NCBI GenBank assembly: GCA_005502925.1
Contig: SCPD01000005.1
Coordinates: 186,001 to 250,000 of the forward strand
Source of the DNA: Rhizobiales bacterium Y(2018)
Lineage (GTDB): Bacteria; Pseudomonadota; Alphaproteobacteria; Rhizobiales; Aestuariivirgaceae
Length of the DNA stretch: 64,000 nt
Direction of reading: 5' to 3'
Both the position numbers and the translations under genes were made by a program. Shown in pieces: positions 49,079-58,455 of this stretch (its first letter is position 1; each line of letters begins with the position of its first letter). Under the pieces are notes generated by a model. The model was not told the origin of the DNA, searched no databases, and was given only the letters and a program-made list of their open reading frames with translations.

Positions 49079-49222
49079 TCCCCGAATTTTCCCCCTCTCC
49101 CGCCCTGCGGGAGAGGGTGGCCGAAGGCCGGGTGAGGGTGTGGCTCAGACCGTGCAAGCCCAACCAACACCCTCATCCGCCCTATCGGGCACCTTCTCCC
49201 GCAAGCGGGAGAAGGGGGAGTT
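49079..49222. repeat. Palindromic CTC/GAG-rich repeats between HTH and hslU genes
   Basis: Two hairpins in inverted orientation lie here: CCTCTCCCGCCCTGCGGGAG and CTTCTCCCGCAAGCGGGAGA, each flanked by AGGGTG / CACCCT motifs. They occupy the whole gap between the convergent HTH and hslU genes and probably act as a dispersed repeat and terminator. Confidence 0.6.
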
Positions 49223-49234
49223 GAAGAGAAGCAA

Positions 49235-50539
49235 CTACAAAATGAACTTCGACAGATCCGTATTACGCGCGAGGTCGCCGAGATTCTTCTCGACGAAGGC
49301 CTTGTCGATCTTCACCGTCTCGCCGGAGCGGTCGGTCGCCGAATAGCTGACATCGTCGAGCACCCGCTCCATCACCGTCTGCAAACGGCGGGCGCCGATA
49401 TTTTCGATCGACGCGTTGATCTCGGCGGCGATGTCGGCGAGCGCGTCGATGCCGTCGTCGCTGAAATCGAGCGTCACGCCTTCGGTGAGGAGCAGCGCCT
49501 TATATTGTCTCATGAGGCTGGCTTCCGGCTCGGTGAGGATGCGGCGAAGATCGTCACGCGTCAGCGCCTTGAGCTCGACGCGGATCGGCAGGCGGCCCTG
49601 CAGCTCGGGCAACAGGTCGGAGGGTTTGGCGATATGGAAGGCGCCGGACGCGATGAAGAGGATATGGTCGGTTTTGACCGGCCCATATTTGGTCGACACC
49701 GTCGTGCCTTCGATGAGCGGCAGGAGATCGCGCTGCACGCCTTCGCGGCTCACATCGGCACCCTGGCGCTCGGAGCGGGCGCAGATCTTGTCGACTTCAT
49801 CGAGGAACACGATGCCGTTGTTTTCGGTGACGTCGATCGCCTCCTGGGTGATCTGGTCCTGGTCGAGCAGCTTGTCGCTTTCTTCCGCCAGCAGCACGTC
49901 GTGGCTCGCTTTCACCGTCATGCGCTTGGATTTGAGCCGATGGCCGAAGGCCTTGCCCAGCATGTCGGAGAGATTGATGACGCTTGCCGAACCACCCGGC
50001 ATGCCCGGAATGTCGAAGCTCGGCACCGAGGGCGAATCCATGATCTGGACATCGATCTCCTTGGTGTCGAGCTCGCCCGTGCGCAATTTCTTGCGGAAGC
50101 TGTCACGCGTCGCCTCCGAGGCATTGACGCCGACCAACGCCTCGAGCACGCGGTTCTCGGCATTGATATGGGCCTGCGCCTCGACATCCTTGCGCCGCGC
50201 CGACTTCACCATGCCGATCGCCGCCTCGACGAGGTCGCGGATCATCTGCTCGACATCACGCCCGACATAACCGACCTCGGTGAATTTCGTCGCCTCGACC
50301 TTTATGAAGGGCGCATTGGCGAGCTTGGCGAGACGCCGCGCGATCTCGGTCTTGCCGACGCCGGTCGGGCCGATCATCAGGATATTCTTGGGCATCACCT
50401 CTTCGCGCAAAGGTCCTTCGAGCTGCTTGCGCCGCCAGCGGTTGCGCAAGGCGATGGCCACGGCGCGCTTGGCGTCCTTCTGGCCGACGATATGACGGTC
50501 GAGCTCGGAAACGATTTCACGGGGGGAGAAGTCGGTCAT
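49235..50539 (-). CDS. hslU: ATP-dependent protease ATPase HslU
   Basis: AAA+ unfoldase of the HslUV protease, 434 residues. Walker [17 protein letters not shown] and Walker [12 protein letters not shown] are present, with the I-domain (about 110-240) between them and the C-terminal [13 protein letters not shown] that docks HslV. It is downstream of hslV but separated from it by a 366-residue membrane-protein gene, 7 bases away. The pair degrades misfolded proteins. Confidence 0.96.
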   Translation of the reverse strand: MTDFSPREIVSELDRHIVGQKDAKRAVAIALRNRWRRKQLEGPLREEVMPKNILMIGPTGVGKTEIARRLAKLANAPFIKVEATKFTEVGYVGRDVEQMIRDLVEAAIGMVKSARRKDVEAQAHINAENRVLEALVGVNASEATRDSFRKKLRTGELDTKEIDVQIMDSPSVPSFDIPGMPGGSASVINLSDMLGKAFGHRLKSKRMTVKASHDVLLAEESDKLLDQDQITQEAIDVTENNGIVFLDEVDKICARSERQGADVSREGVQRDLLPLIEGTTVSTKYGPVKTDHILFIASGAFHIAKPSDLLPELQGRLPIRVELKALTRDDLRRILTEPEASLMRQYKALLLTEGVTLDFSDDGIDALADIAAEINASIENIGARRLQTVMERVLDDVSYSATDRSGETVKIDKAFVEKNLGDLARNTDLSKFIL

Positions 50540-50546
50540 GGATTAC

Positions 50547-51647
50547 TCAGCTTCTGACGACAGGCAGATATTGGGTGAGGAGTGAGGGAACGAAGGACAT
50601 CACGGCGCGCCTGGCGCGCTGCCAGCCGACACCCAGCAGGATGACGCTGGCGCCGATCAGGAGAAGCGTGATCCACAGCGCATTCTGCTCGCCGCCAAGG
50701 CTGGTGAAGGCATAGACCATGGCGCCGCCCAGATAAGCGAGCGAGGAGACGAGCAGCGCGCGGCGGTCGATGATGAGAGCGGCGATCGTGAACAGGATCA
50801 CCACGGCGATGGTGATGAGGCTCGTCTCAGCCGTCATCTCCGCGCCCGACGAGATGAGTCCGGCGATCGGATGCACGATCAAGGGAGCCGCGATGAGGGT
50901 GAGCCAGAAGCCGCAATCAGCGCGCCGCGTCAGGCGCTCGCGATCCGACATGTCGTACCATTGCGCCGCGGCGAGCGTGGCGAGGCCGGTGAACAGGAAC
51001 AGGCCATAGATGGCGCTTTCTGACGGCTCGCCGAACAGCCTTGTATAGGCGGCGATGAAGGTGACGACGAGACTGCCGGCGAGCAGCAACAGCGCGAAGG
51101 GCAGACGGAAGCGCAGATAGAACAGCAACGCGGCGAGGCTGGCTGCAAGGCCGGGCAGCAGAAGAATCTGCGGAACGCCGGCCCAGCCTCTCTCTTCATT
51201 CAGTGCGTCGATGAAAATATAGATGTAGTAGGCCAATCCCGGAACGATGAACAGCGCGAGAACGATGCTCGGTAAGGTGAGCTTCAACTTACGCGTCAGA
51301 TACTCGGCGAGCGCCCACATGATGACGAGGAAGAAAAGCGCGAATATCCCCAGATAAAGGCCGAAAGCAGTGTTCAATCCGAGGTAAGGCAAGGCAGCGT
51401 CTAGGAAGCTCTCTGCGGGCGCGGTGAACAGCGGCATGGCGAACATGATGCCGATCGCCAGCAGCACGACACCCAGTGCGATGAAGAACTCATTGAAGTT
51501 CTTCATGAACACGAAGCGCTCGTCGGCGAGCGCATGGCGATGGCGCGCCGCCTGGCGTTTCGCCGGCAGCTCCTGCAATGCCGCCGCCTGGCCCTCCGTG
51601 ATGAGGCCGCTTTTCACGGCCTCATCGAGATCGGCGCGTGTCAGCAT
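50547..51647 (-). CDS. Polytopic membrane protein inserted between hslV and hslU (DUF2157-like N-terminus)
   Basis: Protein of 366 residues with about ten hydrophobic helices (such as [20 protein letters not shown] and [19 protein letters not shown]). The N-terminal [20 protein letters not shown] resembles the short helical head of DUF2157 proteins. No transport motif was recognised. It overlaps the hslV stop by 7 bases and ends 7 bases before hslU, so all three should be one transcript. Function unknown; the operon position hints at a link to membrane-protein quality control. Confidence 0.72.
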   Translation of the reverse strand: MLTRADLDEAVKSGLITEGQAAALQELPAKRQAARHRHALADERFVFMKNFNEFFIALGVVLLAIGIMFAMPLFTAPAESFLDAALPYLGLNTAFGLYLGIFALFFLVIMWALAEYLTRKLKLTLPSIVLALFIVPGLAYYIYIFIDALNEERGWAGVPQILLLPGLAASLAALLFYLRFRLPFALLLLAGSLVVTFIAAYTRLFGEPSESAIYGLFLFTGLATLAAAQWYDMSDRERLTRRADCGFWLTLIAAPLIVHPIAGLISSGAEMTAETSLITIAVVILFTIAALIIDRRALLVSSLAYLGGAMVYAFTSLGGEQNALWITLLLIGASVILLGVGWQRARRAVMSFVPSLLTQYLPVVRS

Positions 51648-52186
51648 GCGAGGCTTTCGACGGTCAGGTTGTTGTTGGTGTAGACGCAGATCTCGGCAGC
51701 GATGGCCATCGCCTTGCGGGCGATCGCTTCCGCCTCCATGTCGGTATCGATGAGGGCGCGCGCCGCGGCCAGCGCATAATTGCCGCCCGAGCCGATGCCG
51801 ATGACGCCGCGCTCGGGTTCGAGCACATCACCGGTGCCGGTCAGGACCAGGCTCACCTGGCTGTCGGCGACGATCATCATGGCCTCGAGGCGGCGCAGAT
51901 AGCGGTCGGTGCGCCAGTCCTTGGCGAGCTCGACGCAGGCGCGGGTGAGCTGCAGCGGATATTGCTCGAGCTTGGCTTCGAGCCGCTCGAACAGTGTCAT
52001 GGCATCGGCGGTGGCCCCGGCGAAGCCCGAGATCACCGAGCCGCCGGCGAGCGGCCTGACCTTGCGGGCGTTGGATTTGATGACCGTCTGGCCGATCGAG
52101 ACCTGACCGTCGCCCGCGATCACCACCCGGTTGCCTTTCCTAAGGCTCAAAATGGTCGTGCCGTGCCACTGCTGGGGGTCGCTCAT
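51641..52186 (-). CDS. hslV: ATP-dependent protease subunit HslV
   Basis: Proteolytic N-terminal-nucleophile subunit of HslUV, 181 residues. The catalytic Thr lies in [12 protein letters not shown], exposed after removal of an approximately nine-residue propeptide. Typical [20 protein letters not shown] and [15 protein letters not shown] follow. The start at 52186 has AAAGGAC upstream; ATGs at 52204 and 52237 are alternatives. Divergent from hisB; upstream of the membrane-protein gene and hslU. Confidence 0.95.
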   Translation of the reverse strand: MSDPQQWHGTTILSLRKGNRVVIAGDGQVSIGQTVIKSNARKVRPLAGGSVISGFAGATADAMTLFERLEAKLEQYPLQLTRACVELAKDWRTDRYLRRLEAMMIVADSQVSLVLTGTGDVLEPERGVIGIGSGGNYALAAARALIDTDMEAEAIARKAMAIAAEICVYTNNNLTVESLAC

Positions 52187-52363
52187 ATCAGTCCTTTTCG
52201 TCATCCGTCTCGGCCCCAGGGGCCGGCTGGCCGTCATGTAAGCCTTGATAACCGAGAAGAAAAGCCTCGCACCCGACCCATGGGTTAACTTGGCGGCAGC
52301 GAAAGGGTGGCACTGGCTTGCTGCACCTGCTAAGAGAGCCGCCGCAACAAGGGGTTAAGGGCC

Positions 52364-52957
52364 ATGCGCAAGGCCAGCATCGAACGCAAGACCACCGAAA
52401 CCGAGATCGCCGCGAGCGTCGCGCTCGACGGGACCGGCGCCTATGACGTCAAGACCGGCGTCGGCTTTCTCGACCATATGCTGGAGCAGCTGGCCCGCCA
52501 TTCGCTGATCGACATCAAGCTCAGAGCGAAGGGCGACCTCCATATCGATTTCCACCACACGACCGAGGATTCGGGCATCGCGCTCGGCCAGGCGCTGGCC
52601 AAGGCGCTCGGCGACCGCAAGGGCATCCGCCGTTATGCGAGCCTCCATCTGCCGATGGACGAGACGCTGACGCGCGCCGCCATCGATGTCTCGGGCCGGC
52701 CCTATCTCATCTGGAAGGTCGAGTTCTCGCGCCCGAAGATCGGCGACTTCGACACCGAGCTGGTGCGCGAATGGTTCCAGGCCTTCGCCATGAATGCCGG
52801 CGTCACGCTGCATGTCGAAACGCTGTATGGTGACAATAATCATCACATCGCCGAAAGCTGCTTCAAGGCGCTGGCGCGTTGCCTTCGCGAGGCGATCGAG
52901 ATCGATCCGCGCCAGAAGGATCGCATTCCCTCGACCAAGGGCTCGCTCAGCAAATAA
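52364..52957 (+). CDS. hisB: Imidazoleglycerol-phosphate dehydratase
   Basis: Histidine-pathway dehydratase, 197 residues, of the monofunctional HisB type. Mn-binding motifs [34 protein letters not shown] and [14 protein letters not shown] are complete. It begins the hisB-DUF2628-hisH-hisA-hisF-hisE cluster; the stop overlaps the next start by one base (TAATG). Confidence 0.97.
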   Translation: MRKASIERKTTETEIAASVALDGTGAYDVKTGVGFLDHMLEQLARHSLIDIKLRAKGDLHIDFHHTTEDSGIALGQALAKALGDRKGIRRYASLHLPMDETLTRAAIDVSGRPYLIWKVEFSRPKIGDFDTELVREWFQAFAMNAGVTLHVETLYGDNNHHIAESCFKALARCLREAIEIDPRQKDRIPSTKGSLSK

Positions 52958-53430
52958 TGGCCTGGTGGACCGCCCATAACAAAAAGGGCCGCGGCGCCGA
53001 CGACGTCGTCTTCGTGCGCGAAGGTTTCAACCGGTGGGCGCTCGTCGTCCCGCTGCTCTGGCTCGCCGCCAAGGGCATGTGGGTCGTCCTCCTCATTGCC
53101 GTCTCGGCGCAATTGCTGATCTGGGCCGTCGCCGAGGCGCTGGGCTTCGGCGAGGCGATGCGGCTCATCTTCGGCCTGGCGATCAACATCATCATGGGCT
53201 TCGAGGCCAATGATCTGCTGCGCTGGACTTATGCCAGGCGCGGTTATGAGGAAGTGGGCCTCGTCCAGGGCGATGATCTCGAAGAAGCGGAGATCCGCTT
53301 CTTCAGTGAGGCCGATCTGCCGGTTCAAAGCGCAGCACCGCCGCCGCAAATCCCGCCGGCGCCGGGCCTGTCGCGCAACTGGAAATCCGCGGAGCCCGAT
53401 TTCATCTTCCCGGGACTGAGCCGCACATGA
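52957..53430 (+). CDS. DUF2628-type membrane protein in the his operon
   Basis: Protein of 157 residues starting [10 protein letters not shown] (ATG overlaps the hisB stop). Three hydrophobic stretches ([44 protein letters not shown]) and a soluble tail with [20 protein letters not shown], typical of DUF2628 proteins. Its place between hisB and hisH is common in rhizobia, but no histidine-related role is known. The hisH start overlaps its stop by 4 bases. Confidence 0.82.
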   Translation: MAWWTAHNKKGRGADDVVFVREGFNRWALVVPLLWLAAKGMWVVLLIAVSAQLLIWAVAEALGFGEAMRLIFGLAINIIMGFEANDLLRWTYARRGYEEVGLVQGDDLEEAEIRFFSEADLPVQSAAPPPQIPPAPGLSRNWKSAEPDFIFPGLSRT

Positions 53431-54077
53431 GCGACGTCGCGATCATCGATTACGGCTCCGGCAATCTTCATTCCGCCGCCAAAGCCTTTGAGCGCGCGGT
53501 GCGCGATGGTGGCTCATCGGCGACGATCCTGGTGACGTCCGATCCTGATCGGGTACGCAAGGCCGAGCGCATCGTGCTGCCGGGCGTCGGTGCCTTCCGC
53601 GATTGCCATGACGGCCTGAAGGCCGTTCCCGGCATGTGGGAAACGCTCGAAGGCGAAGTCGCCCGCGGCAAACCTTTCTTCGGCATCTGTGTCGGCATGC
53701 AATTGATGGCCGAGCGCGGCCTCGAACATGTCGAGACGAAGGGCTTCGGCTGGATCAAAGGCGATGTAAAAGTGATCGAGCCGTCCGATTCCGCGCTCAA
53801 GATCCCGCATATGGGCTGGAACACGCTCGATGCGGTAAAACCGCATGCCCTCTTCGACGGCATCACCTTGGGCCCGCAAGGCCTGCATGCCTATTTCGTC
53901 CATTCCTATCATCTGGCGCCGGGCGACGGTGAGCAGCTCATCGCCACCGCCGATTATGGCGGCGCCGTCACCGCTTTTGTCGGCCGCGACAATATCGCCG
54001 GCAGCCAGTTCCACCCCGAAAAGAGCCAGGCCCTCGGTCTGGCGCTGATCGCCAATTTCCTGAAATGGCGCCCATGA
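53427..54077 (+). CDS. hisH: Imidazole glycerol phosphate synthase, glutaminase subunit HisH
   Basis: Class I glutamine amidotransferase, 216 residues, that passes ammonia to HisF. The nucleophile Cys lies in [15 protein letters not shown] and the His/Glu of the triad in [10 protein letters not shown]. It begins [11 protein letters not shown]. Overlaps the next gene by 4 bases (ATGA). Confidence 0.96.
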   Translation: MSDVAIIDYGSGNLHSAAKAFERAVRDGGSSATILVTSDPDRVRKAERIVLPGVGAFRDCHDGLKAVPGMWETLEGEVARGKPFFGICVGMQLMAERGLEHVETKGFGWIKGDVKVIEPSDSALKIPHMGWNTLDAVKPHALFDGITLGPQGLHAYFVHSYHLAPGDGEQLIATADYGGAVTAFVGRDNIAGSQFHPEKSQALGLALIANFLKWRP

Positions 54078-54805
54078 TCCTGTTTCCCGCCATCGATCTC
54101 AAAGGCGGCCAATGCGTGCGCCTCAAGCTCGGCGACATGGCCGAGGCCACCGTCTTCAATGACGACCCGGCCGCCCAGGCGCGCGATTTCGCGGCGCAGG
54201 GCTTCCGCTGGCTGCATCTCGTCGATCTCGACGGCGCCTTTGCCGGCAAGCCGGTGAACGCCCCGGCCGTCGAGGCGATCCTCGCCGCCATCAAGATCCC
54301 GGTGCAATTGGGCGGCGGCATCCGCGATATGGCGATGATCGAGACCTGGCTCGGCCGCGGCATCAAGCGGGTGATCCTCGGTACCGTCGCGCTGCGCAAT
54401 CCGGAGCTGGTCAAGGACGCCTGCCGGCGCTTTCCCGGCCGCATCGCCGTCGGCATCGACGCCAAGGGCGGCAAGGTGGCGGTGGAAGGCTGGGCCGAGA
54501 CCTCGGAATTGACCGCCATCGATCTGGCGCGCCGTTTTGCCGATGCCGGTGTCGCCGCCATCATTTTCACCGATGTCGATCGCGACGGGGTTTTGAAGGG
54601 ACTTAATATCGAGGCGACACTATCTTTGGCACGCGCCGTGAATATTCCGGTCATCGCCTCGGGCGGGCTCGCCTCCATTGCCGATGTCGAGCGCCTGCTC
54701 GCGCCCGACTGCGCCATTCTCGAAGGCGCCATATCGGGCCGCGCCCTTTATGACGGCCGTCTCGATGCGCGGGCGGCCCTCAAGCTCATCGCCGAGGCCG
54801 CCTGA
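54074..54805 (+). CDS. hisA: Phosphoribosylformimino-5-aminoimidazole carboxamide ribotide isomerase HisA
   Basis: TIM-barrel isomerase, 243 residues. Starts [18 protein letters not shown] (catalytic Asp in AIDLK) and has GGGIRDMA and [12 protein letters not shown] (second catalytic Asp). The start at 54074 overlaps the hisH stop; an ATG at 54065 is an in-frame alternative. The hisF start overlaps its stop (TGATG). Confidence 0.96.
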   Translation: MILFPAIDLKGGQCVRLKLGDMAEATVFNDDPAAQARDFAAQGFRWLHLVDLDGAFAGKPVNAPAVEAILAAIKIPVQLGGGIRDMAMIETWLGRGIKRVILGTVALRNPELVKDACRRFPGRIAVGIDAKGGKVAVEGWAETSELTAIDLARRFADAGVAAIIFTDVDRDGVLKGLNIEATLSLARAVNIPVIASGGLASIADVERLLAPDCAILEGAISGRALYDGRLDARAALKLIAEAA

Positions 54806-55566
54806 TGCTGAAAGCCCGCATCATTCCCTGTCTCGACGTGAAGGACGGCCGCGTCGTCAAAGGCGTGAATTTCGTCAATCTGCGCGACGCCGGCGATCCG
54901 GTCGAGATCGCCAAGGCCTATGACAAGGCGGGCGCCGACGAACTGTGTTTCCTCGACATCACCGCGACACATGAGAACCGCGGCATCATCTTCGACGTAG
55001 TGAGCCGCACCGCGGAAGCCTGCTTCATGCCGCTGACCGTCGGCGGCGGCGTGCGCACGACCGACGATATCCGCAAGCTCCTGCTCGCCGGCGCCGACAA
55101 GGTCTCGATCAACACCGCCGCGGTGAAGAATCGCGGCTTCGTACGCGAGGGGGCGGAGAAATTCGGCAGCCAGTGCATCGTCGTCGCCATCGACGCCAAA
55201 GAGGTGGCGCCCGGCAAATGGGAGATTTTCACCCATGGCGGGCGCAATCCGACCGGCATAGATGCGATTTCCTTTGCCGAGGAGGTCGTGGCGCTGGGCG
55301 CCGGGGAGCTGCTCGTCACCTCGATGGACCGCGACGGCACCGGCAAGGGCTTCGACATTGCGCTGATGCGCGCCATCGCCGACAGTGTGCCGGTGCCGGT
55401 CATCGCCTCGGGTGGTGTCGGCACGCTCGACCACCTGGTCGAGGGCGTCCGGGACGGCCATGCCACTGCGGTTCTGGCCGCCTCGATCTTCCATTTCGGC
55501 ACTTTCACCATTTCCCAGGCCAAAAACCATATGGCTGAACGGGGAATTCCCATGCGGTTGGCATAA
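54805..55566 (+). CDS. hisF: Imidazole glycerol phosphate synthase, cyclase subunit HisF
   Basis: TIM-barrel synthase of 253 residues making IGP and AICAR with HisH. Signatures: [19 protein letters not shown] (catalytic Asp), [24 protein letters not shown] (catalytic Asp) and [14 protein letters not shown]. It abuts hisA and is followed 29 bases on by hisE. Confidence 0.97.
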   Translation: MLKARIIPCLDVKDGRVVKGVNFVNLRDAGDPVEIAKAYDKAGADELCFLDITATHENRGIIFDVVSRTAEACFMPLTVGGGVRTTDDIRKLLLAGADKVSINTAAVKNRGFVREGAEKFGSQCIVVAIDAKEVAPGKWEIFTHGGRNPTGIDAISFAEEVVALGAGELLVTSMDRDGTGKGFDIALMRAIADSVPVPVIASGGVGTLDHLVEGVRDGHATAVLAASIFHFGTFTISQAKNHMAERGIPMRLA

Positions 55567-55595
55567 GTGATAAGAAAGCAGTCAGGGGCTGGAAC

Positions 55596-55937
55596 ATGAC
55601 AGACACATTGCGCCACCGGCTGGACGTCCTGGCCGAGCTCGCCGATACGGTGACCGCTCGCCGGGGTGCCTCGCCCGAAATTTCTTACACCGCCAAGCTC
55701 CTCTCCCAGGGCATCGAGAAATGCGCCAAGAAGGTGGGTGAGGAGGCGATCGAAGCCGCCCTTGCCGCCGTCAAGGGGGACCGCGACCATCTCAAGCTCG
55801 AGGCCGCCGATCTCTTCTATCATCTTGTTGTGCTGCTCGAGGTTTCGGGCCTGCCTTTGACGGAAGTGATGGGCGAGCTCGAAAAGCGCGTCGGCACATC
55901 GGGGATCGCCGAGAAGGCCGGCCGCAAGCAGGTGTGA
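55596..55937 (+). CDS. hisE: Phosphoribosyl-ATP pyrophosphatase HisE
   Basis: Pyrophosphatase of 113 residues, stand-alone HisE type, second step of histidine synthesis. Contains [20 protein letters not shown] and [21 protein letters not shown], the MazG-like metal-binding helices. Its end overlaps a possible GTG start of coaA. Confidence 0.95.
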   Translation: MTDTLRHRLDVLAELADTVTARRGASPEISYTAKLLSQGIEKCAKKVGEEAIEAALAAVKGDRDHLKLEAADLFYHLVVLLEVSGLPLTEVMGELEKRVGTSGIAEKAGRKQV

Positions 55938-55942
55938 CCGCT

Positions 55943-56893
55943 ATGGATTCACTGCGCGACGAGATCTCGCCCTATCGCCATTTCGAGCGCAACGCCTGGG
56001 CGAAACTGCGCGCCGATACGCCGATGACGCTCGACCAGGCCGATATCGACGAATTGCGCGGCCTCAATGACCGCATCGATCTGGCCGAGGTGGTGGCGAT
56101 CTATCTGCCGCTCTCGCGTCTTCTCAATCTTTATGTCGCGGCCACCCAGGAGCTGTTCCGCGCCACCGGCAAATTCCTGCATGCCGAAGGCACCAAGGTG
56201 CCTTATGTGATCGGCATGGCGGGCAGCGTCGCGGTCGGCAAGAGCACCACGGCGCGTATCCTGCAGCGTCTCCTGGCGCGCTGGCCCAATCATCCCAAGG
56301 TCGATCTCGTCACCACCGACGGCTTCCTCTTGCCCAACGAGATTCTCGAGCGCGAAGGCATCATGAACCGGAAGGGTTTTCCGGAGAGCTACGACCTGCC
56401 GACGCTCTTGCGTTTCCTCTCCGACATCAAGGCCGGCCGGCGCAATGTGACGGCGCCGGTTTATTCGCACCTGACCTATAATGTGATGCCGGACAAACGC
56501 GTCACCGTCGATCAGCCGGATATTCTGATCGTCGAAGGCCTCAACGTGCTGCAGACGGGAAGGCCGCCGCGTGACGGCAAGATCATTCCCTTCATTTCCG
56601 ACTTCTTCGATTTCTCGATCTATCTCGATGCCGCCGAGGATGTCATTCACGACTGGTATGTGACGCGTTTCTTCTCACTGCGCGACACCGCCTTCCGTGA
56701 TCCCAAATCCTACTTCCATCGCTACGCCTCGCTCACCGACAAGGAAGCGCGCGCCACCGCCAACCGCATCTGGGAGACGATCAATCTCGTCAACCTGCGC
56801 GAGAACGTCGTGCCGACGCGCCAGCGCGCCGATCTCATCCTGCGCAAGGGTGCTGATCATATCATCCACAGCGTGTGGCTGAGGAAGCTGTAA
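55943..56893 (+). CDS. coaA: Pantothenate kinase (type I)
   Basis: CoaA-type kinase, 316 residues from ATG 55943, first step of CoA synthesis. P-loop [17 protein letters not shown] and [10 protein letters not shown] are canonical, with [11 protein letters not shown] and the later NVLQTG. A GTG at 55934, overlapping the hisE stop, is an alternative start. hisE-coaA adjacency is conserved in rhizobia. Confidence 0.95.
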   Translation: MDSLRDEISPYRHFERNAWAKLRADTPMTLDQADIDELRGLNDRIDLAEVVAIYLPLSRLLNLYVAATQELFRATGKFLHAEGTKVPYVIGMAGSVAVGKSTTARILQRLLARWPNHPKVDLVTTDGFLLPNEILEREGIMNRKGFPESYDLPTLLRFLSDIKAGRRNVTAPVYSHLTYNVMPDKRVTVDQPDILIVEGLNVLQTGRPPRDGKIIPFISDFFDFSIYLDAAEDVIHDWYVTRFFSLRDTAFRDPKSYFHRYASLTDKEARATANRIWETINLVNLRENVVPTRQRADLILRKGADHIIHSVWLRKL

Positions 56894-56914
56894 CGCCTCA
56901 CGATTGACAGCCCT

Positions 56915-56945
56915 CAATGGATCCCGGCTTTCGCCGGGATGACGG
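56915..56945 (+). repeat. 31-bp palindromic repeat, copy 2
   Basis: Starts CAATGGATCCCGGC, loop TTTC, GCCGGGAT, ends GACGG. Perfect stem ATCCCGGC / GCCGGGAT. Located between coaA and lysE. Confidence 0.75.
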
Positions 56946-57085
56946 AAGTTGGGCCGGCTTCCTCACCCGATCAGAAAATTCCCATCATGTGACAAATGCC
57001 ACAGGCGGTCGCCTGACCTCCCGGTAAGGAATGCCATCCCAATTGAGCGCCGTGCTTCCACAATCGAACATCGGAGATCTCACTC

Positions 57086-57715
57086 ATGGATTGGCAGACC
57101 ATCAGCGCCTTCCTGTTGGCGACGACAATTCTGCTCGTCACGCCGGGGCCGGTCATGGCCATCATTGTCGGCAACACGCTGAATGGCGGTCAGATCGTGG
57201 GTTTGCGCACGGTGCTGGGCATCGGGCTCGGCGAGGTGATGCTGGTCGGGCTGCTTGGTCTGTCCTTCCTGCTGTCCAGCCGATTCTTTGGTGACTTCTT
57301 CCCCTGGTTCTCGCTGGCGAGCGCTGCTTATCTCGCCTGCCTCGCGGCGGACACGGTCCTGCGCGCCACCGAGCCGGCGCACAACGAGATACGGCGTCTC
57401 TCCTCGCGGCCGTTCATCGACGGCCTCGCCATCACCGTCAGCAACCCGACCGCACTGCTCTTCTATTCGGCGTTCTTCATGCCGTTCGTCCAGGCGAGCC
57501 AGTCGCTGGTTACCCAGCTCGGCCTGCTGGCCGTGCTTTATGTGGTGCTGAGCCTCGTATTCGATCTGGCTTGCGTGATCTTTCTCGCGCGGCTTGCGCA
57601 AAGGCGCCTCCACAGCGCCCGCTTCACGCGTCTCGCCAGATGGTGCAGCGCCGCCGTCTATCTGGGCACCAGCGGACTGGCCCTCGCCTCATTCCTGCAG
57701 GCGACGATGCCCTGA
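57086..57715 (+). CDS. LysE/RhtB-family exporter
   Basis: Inner-membrane amino-acid exporter of 209 residues with about six helices. The N-terminal LATTILLVTPGPVMAIIVGN is the LysE/RhtB signature (TPGP), and NPTALLFYSAFFMPFV is the second conserved stretch. The start follows GGAGAT. The substrate (Lys, Thr, homoserine or other) is not readable. It stands alone behind a repeat, converging on a small periplasmic protein gene. Confidence 0.88.
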   Translation: MDWQTISAFLLATTILLVTPGPVMAIIVGNTLNGGQIVGLRTVLGIGLGEVMLVGLLGLSFLLSSRFFGDFFPWFSLASAAYLACLAADTVLRATEPAHNEIRRLSSRPFIDGLAITVSNPTALLFYSAFFMPFVQASQSLVTQLGLLAVLYVVLSLVFDLACVIFLARLAQRRLHSARFTRLARWCSAAVYLGTSGLALASFLQATMP

Positions 57716-57736
57716 TCGGACGACGGCGCCGGATGT

Positions 57737-58120
57737 TTACTGGGCGCCGATGTAACAGGGATTGCTGGTCGCCGTGACCTTGCACATGCCGCTGTCGATG
57801 GCGAAGTTCTTCTTTACATTGGCGGTATCGCGGGTCGGCGTCACGACCGGCACGGCAGCTTGCGAGCGGCCGGTGCGCACCACTTCATTGGCGACGGCAG
57901 CGCCGGTGCGGCGTTCGAACTGAACGCGTACCGTGTCGCCCTTCTGCAGACGGCTCAAGGTCAGACGGTTGGGCACGTAATAGCTGGCGCCGTCGGCGAG
58001 CTGAAGCATGCCGGTGCGCGTGTCGGCCGAACGCACGATGCCGCTGTCACTCGCGGCGAGCGCTGCGCCCCCGAGAAGCGGGAGGGTCAATAATGTCAGT
58101 GCAATGATTGTTTTCCGCAT
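57737..58120 (-). CDS. Small periplasmic DUF1344-like protein
   Basis: Secreted protein of 127 residues. The start at 58120 gives a signal peptide (MRKTIIALTLLTLPLLGGAALAA) and a mature domain resembling DUF1344: GIVRSADTRTGMLQLADGAS, YYVPNRLTLSRLQKGDTVRV. A C-terminal extension has two cysteines (MCKVTATSNPCY) that may form a disulfide. Function unknown. An ATG at 58147 would add nine residues before the signal. Confidence 0.7.
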   Translation of the reverse strand: MRKTIIALTLLTLPLLGGAALAASDSGIVRSADTRTGMLQLADGASYYVPNRLTLSRLQKGDTVRVQFERRTGAAVANEVVRTGRSQAAVPVVTPTRDTANVKKNFAIDSGMCKVTATSNPCYIGAQ

Positions 58121-58455
58121 GGCGATATCCTCTTGACGAAAGGTCATGAAACAAAGGCATTACGTCCTTGACGTGGTGTCGAAGGGATGCGGCGGCAAAC
58201 AGAATTTTCTGCGCCGGAAAAGCCGGGCGGCAGCATGCGCAAGCTGAATATCGCGCAACGATAACGTTTGTGTCGAAGAATCCTGAGCGATTCCGATGAG
58301 ATGGCGCGAAGCTCAGAAAAAGCTCCGCATAAGTGCCAGTTACGTCAGACGTTCCATAAGCGGAGACGTGCCATGCAATCCGCGCCCGGTATCATTTTTG
58401 ATACTCAGGTGTCGCTCGAGAAACTCAGGCACAATGCGGTTCCGCCTTATGCCAA
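58121..58455. other. Intergenic stretch, no gene seen
   Basis: This 335-base gap lies between the start of the DUF1344-like gene and the 3' end of the flavoenzyme gene. I saw no convincing ORF, hairpin with T-tract or repeat. The DUF1344-like gene's promoter must lie near 58121-58200. Confidence 0.6.
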
